Positions 21,336-32,195 of a stretch of 64,000 nt of DNA are shown piece after piece. Source of the stretch: Chlorocebus sabaeus (taxonomy: Eukaryota > Chordata > Mammalia > Primates > Cercopithecidae); assembly GCF_047675955.1 (NCBI RefSeq), contig NC_132909.1, positions 42,087,931 through 42,151,930 of the forward strand, written 5' to 3'. Every line of letters begins with the position of its first letter. Position 1 is the stretch's first letter. A program made the position numbers and the translations under genes. Below the pieces are notes generated by a model. It saw only the letters and a list, made by a program, of their open reading frames with translations, was not told the DNA's origin and made no database searches.

Positions 21336-24300
21336 TCAATATATATGTCAAAACCCTACCTACGTGTAGGAAGCAAACAGAAGAGTCACGTCACCTAAGT
21401 GCTGGGCCAGGGATATGTGACAATCTTTTCTGAAAGGAGGGACCAGACAAAAGAGACACATCACCTGGGTTGTCAGCCAAGGATATGTTACAGTTCCCCA
21501 CTGAAAGCAGGGCACAGCCAACAGCAACACATCACTCAGATTCAGGGCTCAGTGACAATGTCACACTGTGACCTTTGGGTAATACCCAGGCATGAAAGAC
21601 ACATCACTTGGTTTCTGGGTTTCACGATATGTAGCAATCTTTCCTTTAAGCAGCATGAACGCAGAGAGGAGAGTCATATCTCTTAGGTGACGGATGCAAA
21701 GATATGTCACAAGGCCTCTGGTGGGCACAGCCCAGGCAGGAGTCTCTCATACTGCTTAATAGGAGCAGTATTAAGTCACAATACCCAGCATATGCAGCAC
21801 CCAGGCAAGAAAGAAGAGTTACATTACCTAGGTGCTTAATCCAGTGATATGTTACAATAACTTTTTTTCTTTTCTTCTTTTTCTTTTTTTTGGCAGGGCC
21901 CAGGTAGAAGAGAAGAGTCACATCATGTAGGTAATGAATGAAAATATTTGTCATTATTTCCCTGTGGGCAGGGCTTGTGCAGAAAAGTTGCATCTTCTAG
22001 GTATTGGACTCAGTGATATATTACAATGTCTGCAACACTTGGAAAGAGAGGAGAGTCACATCACTTAGATGCTAGGCCTAGCAATACATCTCAATCACTT
22101 ATTGGGCAAAGCTCAGGCAGTAAAAAAGAATCACATCACCTAGGTTCAGAATATAGCAATATATCACAATAGCCCCTGAGAAGAGGGCCCTGGAAAGAGT
22201 CACATTGGTGAGAATCTCAGAGATATGTGGCAATTCCATTTTTGGGTATTCACAAAAATGGAGAAAGTCCCATAACCTAGAAGCTGGACTCAGCTCTATG
22301 ACACAATCACCCTAGTGGGCAGGTCCATTAGGGAGAAGAGTGTCACATCACGTAGGTGCCGGGCAAAGCGATATGTCAAAATCCCCATGGTGATAGGTCC
22401 AGAGACACATCACAATGACCTCTTTAGGCAGAGACCAGGCAGAAGAATTACATCACTTGTGTGTTGGGCCTAGTGATAAGTCACTCTCATTTATGTGGAC
22501 ATGGCCCAAGCAGAACAGCAGAGTCACATTACCTAATTGCTGGGCCAAAAGATATGTCACAATCTTTTACATGGGCCAAACCCAGGTATAAGAGAAGAGT
22601 AACATCAGATAGTAGGTGTTACCAGAGATATGTCACAATGCCTTGTATGAATGACCCAGGCAGTCAAAATGCATTACTTGGTTGCTTAACTAGGGATATA
22701 TTACAATCTTTCCTGTGGACATGATGCAGGCAGAAGAGGAGAGTCATATCTCATAGGTGATGGATGCAGAGACATGTCACAAGGCTCCTGTGGGCAGGGT
22801 CCAGACTGAAGCCTTCTGTCCACTAGGGTTTGGGTCCAATGATATGTCACAATACCCAAATGATGCACAGCCTAGGCAAAAAAAGGAGAGTCACATCACC
22901 TAGGTACTGGGTCCAATGATATATTACAATTTTCTATTTTGGCAGGGCCCAGGAAGAAAGAAAAGCTACATCACCTAGGTGATGAATGAAAATACATGTT
23001 ATAATAGTTTTGTGGGCAGGACCCCTGCAGGATAGTCACGTAGCCTAGGTATTGGACCCAGAAATATGTCACAATATATAAAGTATGCAGAGCGGGGGCA
23101 TGAGACAACAGTTACTTCTTTTATTTTTTGAGCCCAGCGATACAATCATTTTTTGGGCAAAGCCTGAGTAGTAGAGGAGAGTCACATCACCTAGGTGCTG
23201 GGTCCAGCAATGTGTCACAATACCTGCTGAGGGGAGGGTACAGGCAAGAGAATCCCATCACTTAGGTGAGGGGCCCAGAGATATCTCGCAATACCCCCTG
23301 TGGGTGGAACTCAGGAAAAAGAAGAGAGTCACATAATCTAGAAGCCGGGCCCAGCTGTATGTTACAGTCACCTCAGTGAACAGGTCCCAGGCATGAGGGT
23401 AGAGTTATATCACATAGGCGCTGGGCCGAGCCATTTGCCACAACCTTCACTGTGGACAGACCCCAGGAAAAAGAGGACAGTCACATCATTTAGGTAACAA
23501 AACCTGAGTTATGTCACAGTTACTTGTTTGGACAGAGGCAAAGAAGTATCACACAACCTGTGTGCTGGACTAAGCAATACGTCACTCTCTCTTTTTTAGG
23601 CATGGACCAGGCAGGAGAGAAGAGTCATATTACCTAAGCTCTGGATTCACAGGTATGTCTCAGTCTCTTTTTTGGGCAATGCTCAGGCAAGAGAGCAGAG
23701 TCACATCAAGTGGTTGATGAGCCCAGAGATATATCACATTGCCCCCTGTGGACAGGGACCAGGCAGGAAATTCACATCACCTTGGTGGTAGGATAAGCAA
23801 TATATCACAGTACGTTTTGAGAGAAAAGCCAAAAAGGTAACATCATCTTGGTGTTGACTGCAGCAATATGTTACAGTTTTCTTTGTAGGCAGAACCTATA
23901 AAGATGGGAAAAGATGGGAACAGTCAAGAGAAGAGAGTCACATCACTTCTGTGGTGGACACAGAGATACCTCATAATGCTCTCTGTAGGCAGGGCCAGGG
24001 CATAAGAGTTACACAACCTGGGTGTTAGACCAAGCAACTTGTCACAAGGGCCGATATGGGCCAGACACAGACAGAAGAGTCACATAACCTGGGTGTGGGG
24101 CTCAGTTATATGTCAAAATGCCCACTGTGGGCAGTGGCAAAGCAGGAGAGGAGATTCACATCACCTGCATATAAGGCCCAGTGATATGTTAAAATTCCCC
24201 TGTGAGCAGCAGTAAAGCAGAAGAATAGACTAACATCACCTAGGGTCTGAATCCAGTGATGTCACAATTCCACCTGGGTTGGGCCCCGGCAGATATGTCA

Positions 24301-24340
24301 AATCACAAAGGTTCTGTGAGGGGCATATATCACAATCACA
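21335..24340 (+). repeat. 72-bp satellite array, block 6
   Basis: Regular ~72-bp units. Good phase markers are 'tcacatcacctaggtactgg' at about 22891 and the equivalent words near 22966, 23036, 23182, 23252 and 23328. A pyrimidine tract at 21859-21892 interrupts one unit, probably a local expansion. Confidence 0.85.
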
Positions 24341-24480
24341 CCTGCAGGAAGGTCCAGTAATGAGATTAACAATCTCGCATATGTCCCAGTTCCAGGTATG
24401 AGAGTCAACACCTGTGAGTTGGAGCCAAACAGATGAGTCACAGTCTCAACAATTGACTTGATCCATGTGTGAGATCCTAT
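24340..24480 (+). repeat. Satellite spacer, truncated copy ending the array
   Basis: Start of a further spacer ('atgtcccagttccaggtatg', 'agagtcaacacctgtgagtt', 'tcaacaattgacttgatcca') that stops near 24480, where the array ends. Confidence 0.65.
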
Positions 24481-24911
24481 TTTCTATTTGCATTACTATT
24501 AGTACCAGTACCTATTGATTCTTCCACATTCTACATCTTTCTTCTGTATGAATGCACATACAAATATTGATATATATATACATATATACACAAGATTATA
24601 TGAGTATATCTACGTAAATATGTGCACAAATACTGTTCCTCAAAAGACATTTTTCAATCTCTTAGCATATTCTAAGGGTGCAGATATAGAATTATTTCTC
24701 TTCTCTGTCCCCATAACATGTCAGAATGGAATATAGCTATACAATGTTGTTTGTATAGACAAACAAAGCTTCACTTTCAGGGGCAAGGTCTGGGAAATAA
24801 GCTGATAGTAAAGCCATGTAACACTTTCCGTGCAAGTTAGCATTTCTGGACCTTGCTTTCCTTCTCAGTGTATGCATGAACTATTCTCATCCACCACTGG
24901 GGGCCCGTCTT
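24481..24911. other. Unassigned AT-rich DNA
   Basis: Lies between two tandem arrays. It contains a TA/CA-rich patch near 24570-24595. No repeat family or gene recognised. Confidence 0.35.
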
Positions 24912-25335
24912 GATTGATCTACAGTTGTTATTTAGAAAACTGGCTGATTGAATCAACCTGTGCTGATCTAATTGATTGAACTCACCTGGGCTGCGCTTAT
25001 AGTCCAATTAAAATATTATGGGCTCAAATATTGGCTGAATGGAGTCACCTGGGCTAAACTAATTGGCTAATTTTAATCTCCTTAGGATCAGCTAATTGAC
25101 TGTAGTTACATGGTTTGAGTTAATTGGCTGATTGAAATCAAAAGTGCTGACCTAATTGGCTGATTGAAATCACCTGGAATGAAGTAATTGATGGAATTTA
25201 CCTGATCTGAATTAATTGGCTGATGAGAATTACCTAAACCAATCAAACTGGCTAATTGGAATAAACTGGGCTGAGCTAATTGGCTGATTGAAATAATCAG
25301 GGCTGGGTAAATGGGCTGATTGTATTCACCTCCCC
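24912..25335. repeat. ~32-bp minisatellite
   Basis: About 12-13 diverged units of roughly 30-33 bp with a core of 'ctaattggctgattgaaatc' followed by 'acctgggctgag'. The clearest units are near 25120, 25153 and 25275. It is unrelated in sequence to the 72-bp satellite. Confidence 0.85.
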
Positions 25336-25375
25336 CGAGGAGAGTAAGTAGGAAAATGACCTCTGACATACTTTT

Positions 25376-25670
25376 TCTTTTTTTCTTGACAGTTTTGCTT
25401 TTATTGCCCAGGCTGAATGAAGTGCAATGATGCGATCTCAGTTCATCACAACCTCTGTCTCCTGGGTTCAAGCGATCCTCCTGCCTAAGCCTCCCGAGTA
25501 GCTGAGATTAATGGTGCCTGCCACCATGCCTGGCTAATTTTTTTGTATTTTTGGTAGAGACAGGGTTTCTTCATGTTGATCAAGCTGGTCTCAAACTCCT
25601 GACCTCAGGTGATTTGCCTGCCTTGGCCTCCCAAAGTGTTGGGATTACAGGCATGTGCCACCGTGCCTGG
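25376..25670 (-). mobile_element. Alu, antisense
   Basis: Reverse-complement Alu from the T-rich start to 'ccaccgtgcctggcc'. It has many substitutions, including CpG loss. It is followed by TTTA repeats at 25690-25711 and then by the rDNA fragment. Confidence 0.88.
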
Positions 25671-25743
25671 CCTTACTTACTTTTAATTTGTTTTATTTAT
25701 TTATTTATTTTTACAAGATGTACTCATAAATGGACATTACATA

Positions 25744-27572
25744 GACCTATCTGCCACTCCAGATTCAGGGATCTGAGCTTGATTCCATTTTAATAGGCTG
25801 AGGGCAATGGAAGTCATCTCCCATTCCTTTGGAATGGCACTCGCCCATCTGCACCTGTGGCAGCTCCACCCAGGCTCATGCCCTAGGCTTCAAGGCTCAC
25901 CATAGCGGCCCTCCTACTCATGGCAGCATACCATCCTCAGGGCTCTGGTGGGGGGTTACCGCCCTCACCACTCTTGTCCACTCTTAACTGCTGGCAACAG
26001 CTGGGTGTGGGCCCAATGCTTCAGCACCATCTATTTTCAGGGCTAGTTGATTCCACAGGTGAGTTGTTAAACAGTCCTTAGTGGATTCCACCTTCTATGG
26101 CCCCCATGCTGTCTATATGAACCAACACCTTTTCTGTGATCTGATGAGCATCAGTATCAGGCACCTTAACCTGGCATTTGATTAATCCCACAGCATTAGT
26201 TCTGCTTACCAAACGTGGCCCACTAGGCACTCGCATACCATACCTGGCTACACCCCAGTGAGCCGGGCTTCTTGCTCATTTAAAGTTTGAGAATAAGTTG
26301 AGATCGTTTCGGTCCCAAGACCTCTAATCATTCGCTTTACTGGATAACTGCGTGGCATGGGGTTTTTGCCAGAGCCTCAGCTATCCTTAGGAAAACTTCA
26401 CAGGGTACTACCTACTAGAAGGTTCCATTAGTCTTTTGCCCCTATACACAGATCAGACGACTGATTTGCACGTCAGGACTGCTACAGACGCCCACCAGAG
26501 TTTTCTCTGGCTTTGCCCTGCCCAGGCATAGTTCATTATCTTTTGGTGCCTAACACAGGGGCTTGTGATCCACCTCCCCAGCGTGGCGGGGAAACGGGCA
26601 GGTGGTGTACCCTCGGCAAACTGGAGAGGTCTCAGGATCCCACCTCGGCCTGTGAGCGCACCAGTCTTCACCTTCATTGTGCCACGGCGGCTTTCGTGAG
26701 AGCCCTGACTCGCACACGTGTTACACTCCTTGGTTCGTGTTTCAAGATGGATCATGTAGGTAGCCGACAGCACCACCACCGATCTCATGCACTTGTTCCA
26801 CTGTTCTTTTGGGATGAGAGCATGGTCGAAGAGACCGCCCCAGGCCCGACAGCACAACCTTCCTGGGGCACACCACAGTCAGCCCCAGCCCCTCCCATGC
26901 AGCCTCTTCACTGGGGGTAGAAAGGGCGTGGTGGAGTAGTTACACAGTGGGACGGGTGGCCCAGCCCCCTAGAGTGACGCTGTCACGACCCCACGGGGGA
27001 TCCCCTCATGGGGGGCTCCCACTGGAGTGGGTGCAGGGAAGGGGAGAGCACGGCAACAGGTCTCACCACCTCAGTCCTGGGATTCGGCGAATGCTACTGC
27101 TGGGGGACTGTAACACTCGGGGGGTGGCCCACCCCACTCCCTCCCGAGGGACAGGGAGGACATGATCCCCCGAGCCACCTTCCCTTCCGGGCCTTCCCAG
27201 ACGTCCCAGAGCCAGTCAGGGCGCAGAACCACAGTGGAAATGCACCTGGCGGTGGCCAGTCGCCATCTGGGGGACAGTTCCCAACGACTCCCCCGCCTGT
27301 CCAACCCACCCACCTCCGCACCTGCTGGGGCCGCCACCTCACATCGTCCACAGGTTGGCTGGGCCTCAATCAGAAGAACCTAGGCCCCCACAAGGGGCGC
27401 TGGGAAGCGAGTCTTTCACACACTTCATTTCCCGCACCCCACCAAGGGACAGCGATTTGGCACTAGGCTCCTTGTTCACTCACCTTTACTAAGGGAATCC
27501 TGGTTAGTTTATTTTCCTCCGTTGACTAGTATACTTAAATTCAGAGGGTCGCCATCTCTAGCCTGAGGTCAC
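25744..27572 (-). pseudogene. RNA28S pseudogene: 28S rRNA pseudogene (5' part)
   Basis: Read on the minus strand this is the beginning of large-subunit rRNA. The 5' end (27572 downward) matches the 28S start, including the 'cttaaattcag' complement at 27533-27544. Further conserved blocks follow in the correct order: the complement of 'cgagtgttacag' near 27110, 'actatgcctgggcagggc' near 26530, 'gacgtgcaaatc' near 26470, 'aagcgaatgattagaggtct' near 26330, 'gaaaaggtgttggtt' near 26130 and 'caactagccctgaaaata' near 26045. It stops abruptly at about 25744, inside the 28S gene. It has many substitutions, largely decay of CpG, and at least one sizeable internal deletion near 25848, so it cannot be a functional rRNA gene. 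The GC-rich open frames here are accidental. Confidence 0.95.
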
Positions 27573-28504
27573 CTCTGGGAGGGGAGGAAGAAATAGGTGG
27601 GCAAGGGGAACGGTAGCCTGGACATTCGGAGGGGAGCCTGGACATTCCGTCGGGAGACGAGTCCAGTGAAGGGAGCGGGGGTGAGACAGAAGAGCTGTGG
27701 CTGATGGCGCGCTTGCCGCCCAGAGCTGGAAGACCGGAAGGAGGAGCGAGAACTGGGGGCGGGGGAGACACAGTGCCCTGAGGTCGTCCAAAGGACCCGG
27801 GCTGAGGATGTGGCTCCACCTCGCCACAATGTGGCTCAGAGATGCCACAAGGCACGTCACAGCCATGAACCAGAGGTAAGCACACAATGGTAGATACTGC
27901 CATGGTGGTCCCATGGGTCACCAACGGCAGCACGGCCAAGCCCGCAGCTGGGTCCTGACCTAGACAGAGGGGTCACGCAGGGTAGACTTACGGTCCGGGA
28001 ACAGCACAGAAGGCTGGGCGGGAGAGGAGGAGGGTGTAGGGAGGAGCGGCAGTTGGCAAGACATCAGGTTGCCACTGGGGGTGGCTGTGAACTGGGGTGA
28101 CCGGGAAGCAATCTCGCTTTCCATCCCCACCCTCACCCTGCCGATGCACCACAGCACGAGACCTTTTATCCAGGCTCGGGCGAACCCTGGATGCCTGCAG
28201 CAGGAGGGAGCTCTCTAGGGGAACCCGGACTCTGGCAGCCACAGGAACTCGGCCCCAGCCGGCTCTCTTTCCCTTCCCTTTCACAGGCAGTGGGGTATCT
28301 CCTAACCAAGGCCTCTTCCCCCACCACGTGGTCCCTCGCAGGGCTGGCATGGAGGTGGAGAGGGGGGAAGGTGCAGATGAAAGAGGAGGTGGGCACCACT
28401 AGGTCTGCACTTGGGAGGACAGAGGGACCAACGAGTTCTGTGAGGGAACCCCCAGCCATGCACTCCCAGGAGGCCAGAAGCACCCCTGAGGGTGATTGAT
28501 CAGC
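27573..28504 (-). pseudogene. ITS2 remnant of 45S pre-rRNA
   Basis: The interval between the 5.8S 3' end and the 28S 5' end is 932 bp, a plausible size for primate ITS2 (roughly 1.1 kb in human), and is GC-rich with C- and G-runs as expected. Identity rests mainly on position, because ITS2 is poorly conserved. Its retention shows that the source was rDNA or unprocessed precursor RNA, not mature rRNA. Confidence 0.85.
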
Positions 28505-28662
28505 AAGTGACGGCTCAGACAGGTGCAGCCCTGGGAGGAACATGGGGCCACAAGTGCATTGGAAGTGTTGATGATGAGTGTGTCCTGCAATTTACATTAA
28601 TTTTCACAGCTGGCTGCATTCTTCATCAACGCACGAGTTGAGTGATCCGCTGCTAAGTGTTG
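28505..28662 (-). pseudogene. RNA5-8S pseudogene: 5.8S rRNA pseudogene
   Basis: The reverse complement aligns over its whole length (158 bp against about 157 in human) with 5.8S rRNA. Conserved words include 'cttagcagcggatcact' at the 5' end, 'tgcgttgatgaagaatgcag' and 'aattgcaggacaca' in the middle, and 'cacctgtctgagc' at the 3' end. Differences are scattered, often at former CpG sites, for example in the Watson-side words 'caactcgtgcgttg' and 'ccaatgcacttgtgg'. It is in the correct order and orientation with the 28S fragment, which confirms a contiguous piece of the rRNA transcription unit. Confidence 0.96.
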
Positions 28663-28964
28663 TAGAAGGTTTCTTGGTGAGGTCTGCCCAAAATGGGGAG
28701 GCCCTCCTGCCACAGCACATCCCTGGAGGGGTTGCCTTAGGCCAGCTAGTGAGATGGCAATGAGACCAGACTTTAGAGCAGTTGGAATGTTTCACCACAG
28801 GTGCGTGCACACTGCTCCCATAAGGGTAAGCGTGGGCACTCCACAGGTGTCCAGGGGTTCCCAACCCCCATGGTGCAGAGACAAACATGCGCAGCACACA
28901 CAGTGGCATGAAGGCCACTGGGTAAGCCTCCACTCAGCAGATGCAACCATGGCAATGACAATAG
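28663..28964 (-). other. Possible ITS1 remnant
   Basis: About 300 bp between the 5.8S 5' end and an L1 fragment. It is where ITS1 should be and is moderately GC-rich, but I cannot align it to ITS1 from memory. No 18S sequence is visible. Confidence 0.35.
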
Positions 28965-29815
28965 ATAAGCAGACAACTCCATTAAAAAGTGGGCGGAAAA
29001 CATGGACAGACACTTCTTAAGACATGCATTCAGCCAACAAGCATATGAAACAAAGCTCAACATCACTGATCATTAGAGAAATGAAAATCAAAACCACAAT
29101 GGGATCCCATCTCATACCTGTCCGAATGGCAATAATTAAAGGGTCAAATAATAAATGCTGGTCAGGTGGTGGAGAAAAGGGAATACTTATATACTGTTGG
29201 TGGTAGTGTAAATTAGTTCAACCATTGTAAAAAGTAGTTAAGTGATTCCTCTAAGAGCAAAAACCAGAACTACCATTCAGTAGTTCTGCTAGCCATCCTA
29301 TTACTGCATATAAATCCAGAGAAATGTAAATTACTCTACCATGAAGACCCACGCATGCAAATGTTCATTGCAGCACAATTCACAATAGCAAAGACATGGT
29401 CAACCTAAATGCCATCATTGACAGATTGGATTAAGAAAATGTGGTACATACACACTATGGAAAACTATGCAGCCATAAAAAAGAATAAGATTTTTTTTTT
29501 TTTTCTTCTGGGAACTTGGATGGAGCTGGAGGCTATTATCCACAGCAAACTAACACAGGAACAGAAAACCTAATACTGCATGTCCTCACTTACAAGTGGG
29601 AGTTAAATGATAAGAACTTATGAACACAAAGAAGAAAACCAATAACACTGAGGGTAGAGGGTGGGAGGAAGGAGAGAAGCAGAAAAAATCTCTTATTGGG
29701 TACTGGGCTTAATATCTGGGTGATGAAATAATCTGTACGGCAAACCCCTGTGACACGTTTACCTATGTAACAAAACTTCATATGTACCCCTGAACCTAAA
29801 ATAAAAGTTTAAAAC
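28965..29815 (+). mobile_element. L1 3' end fragment
   Basis: 5'-truncated L1: 'ccattaaaaagtgggcgga', 'catcactgatcattagagaa', 'actatgcagccataaaaaag', ending in 'atgtacccctgaacctaaaa' and an A-rich tail. It covers the end of ORF2 and the 3' UTR. A T-run at 29490-29505 replaces expected L1 sequence, an unusual local change. Confidence 0.92.
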
Positions 29816-29824
29816 ATTAAAACT

Positions 29825-30875
29825 TTAAAAACTCTTAGAAAAAAGCATAAGCAAAAATCTTATGACGTTAAATTTGGTGATTGTTTCTTGAAAGTGACAC
29901 CAAAAGCACAGGCAACAAAATAGAAAACAGATACATGGGACTTAATCAAAATGTGATACTTTTCTCTATCAAAAAACAAACAAACAAAAAAACCAGAGTG
30001 AAAAGACAACCACTGATGGGGGAAAATATTTGCCAATCATGTATCTGATTAGGTACGTAGGGTGTAAGCAGAATATATAAAGAACTCCTAAAACTCAACA
30101 AGAAGACAAATTAACAACAGCATTTATAAAAGTGCAGAGAACTTGAATCTACATTGGGTCAATAAGTATATGGAAAAATGTTCAGCATTACCAGTCATTA
30201 GAGAAATGCAAACACAAAACCACAATGAGATACCACTTTCCACCTATTAGGGTGGCTATATAAAAAAACCCAAAGCAACAAAAATGAAAAATAACAAGTA
30301 TTGGCTAGGATGTTTAGGAAGTGGAACCCTGGTGCATTGCTGGTGAGAATATAAAATGGTTTATCAACTGTGGAAAATAGTTTGGCAATTTGTCAGAAAG
30401 TTCTAAATAGAATTACAATATGTTCTAGCAATTCCATTACAGGTGTCTCTCCAAAATAATTGAAAGCAGGGACTTAAGCTGGTATTTTCACACCATTCTT
30501 TATAGCAGCATCATTTACAGTACAAAATGTGGAGCCTTAAAATGAATGCAATACTGATGGGCATGGTGGCTCATGCTTACAATCCCAGAACTTTGGGAGG
30601 CCAAGATGAGAGGATCCCTTGAGTCTGGAGTTTGAGGCCAGCCTGGGAGACGCAGAAAAATCTCTTCTGTACAAAAAATACAAACATTTGCTCGGTTTGA
30701 TGTTATGTGCCTGCAGTCCCAGCCACAGGGGAGGATCACCTGAGTCAGAAGGAACACCTGAGCCCTGGGAGGTTGAGGCTGCAGTGAGTCATGATTCCAA
30801 CCTGGGTGACAGAATGAGACTCTGTCTAAAAAAAAAATGTAATGCTGGTACCTGCTACAACACGGATGTTGCATG
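29825..30875 (+). mobile_element. Older L1 (L1M-like) fragment, split by Alu
   Basis: C-terminal ORF2 region of an older L1 than its neighbour, with landmarks 'ggcaacaaaatagaaaacag', 'aagaactcctaaaactcaac', 'gtcattagagaaatgcaaac' and 'caatgagataccactttcca'. After the Alu at 30557-30836 the L1 resumes with 'cctgctacaacacggatg'. Confidence 0.8.
30557..30836 (+). mobile_element. Old Alu (AluJ-like)
   Basis: Complete but strongly diverged Alu. Target-site duplications are visible as 'aatgcaatactg' (30545-30556) and 'aatgtaatgctg' (30837-30848), each inside L1. Confidence 0.85.
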
Positions 30876-31289
30876 GGGTGTAAGGGGCAGCAGTGATGGT
30901 CAGGAATGGCTCTGAGGCTTCCAGGTCTTTCTGCCAGTCACTGTCAGTGCAGAGCTCCACACAGGAGATTGGTAAAAAGGTGTTTATGGGGCAACACTCC
31001 AGTGAGGGGCAGAAGCTTGCTCCTGCCAACGAGGGCCAGCATTACATGAGGTGAGTGGAAGAGCAGAGGGTTCTCCACAGCAGAGCCCATAGATGCCTGA
31101 GGAAGGCCCCCTGGCCAGACACCACTATGGCAACTATAAAGGGTTCTGTCCTATAAATTAATATTTATATTGATAAATATACACACAGAGATGGTATAGA
31201 TATAGATGTAGACATTCTATTGCTTCTATTTCTCTGGATAACTCTAATCCAACATGTAACAAGTAGAAGACTGCGTAAGTTATCAAAAC
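30876..31289. other. Unassigned DNA
   Basis: Moderately GC-rich to 31130, then AT-rich. No repeat or gene recognised. Confidence 0.3.
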
Positions 31290-32195
31290 ATACTAACAAA
31301 GAAAAGTCCATAACCAGATGGCTTCACTAACGAATTGTTTTAAACATTAAAAGTTGTAACTCCAATTTTTCTCAAACTTTTCAAACATTGAAATCAATCA
31401 ATGCAATATACCCACTCAATAGAATAAATTTTAAAAAACAACATAATCATCTCAACTGATAGAGGAAAAATTTGACATAATCCAAAACTCTTTCATGATA
31501 AGAGCACTTAGTATGTTAGATATAGACTAAAATTTCCTCAACATAGGAAAAGATACATATAAAAACCTCAAAACTACCATTATATGCAATGGTAAAAGAT
31601 GGAAAGCGGCCGGGCGCGGTGGCTCAAGCCTGTAATCCCAGCACTTTGGGAGGCCGAGACGGGCGGATCACGAGGTCAGGAGATCGAGACCATCCTGGCT
31701 AACACGGTGAAACCCCGTCTCTACTAAAAATACAAAAAACTAGCCGGGCGAGGTGGCGGGCGCCTGTAGTCCCAGCTACTCGGGAGGCTGAGACAGGAGA
31801 ATGGCGTAAACCCGGGAGGCGGAGCTTGCAGTGAGCTGAGATCCGGCCACTGCAGTCCAGCCCGGGCTACAGAGCAAGACTCCGTCTCAAAAAAAAAAAA
31901 AAAAAAAAAAGATGGAAAGCTTCTTCCTTAAGATTGGGAACAAGACAAGGATACTTGCATTCATCACTTCTGATCAACATTGTAATAGAAATCAGGTCAG
32001 AATAATTGGGCAATGAAAGAAAAGAAACACTTCAATTGGAAAAGAAATAAGCTTATTTTTATATATAGATGTTATAATTATATATATAATTAAAATCCTA
32101 AATAATATCATAAAACTGTTAACACTAATAATCAAATTCTGCAAAGTTGTAGGATACAAGATCAATACATACACATTAATGGAATAGAATTCAGG
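31290..32195 (+). mobile_element. L1 ORF2 fragment, split by AluY
   Basis: Old L1 ORF2 sequence. Landmarks are 'caaaactaccattatatgca' just before the Alu, 'ttaagattgggaacaagaca' after it, and 'aggatacaagatcaatacat' near the end. Confidence 0.75.
31608..31906 (+). mobile_element. AluY, AluYR-like (Old World monkey)
   Basis: Near-consensus Alu with the 'gagatccggccactgca' variant. A perfect target-site duplication, 'aaagatggaaagc', lies before 31608 and again up to 31920. A recent insertion into L1. Confidence 0.96.

Noticed and set aside
4650..24480. CRISPR-like regular spacing
   Set aside because: The repeats are long, diverged and contiguous without unique spacers, and the DNA is primate.
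26453..28543. Many overlapping open frames of 60-150 codons
   Set aside because: They sit on the 28S, ITS2 and 5.8S pseudogene; GC-rich rRNA-derived DNA has few stops.
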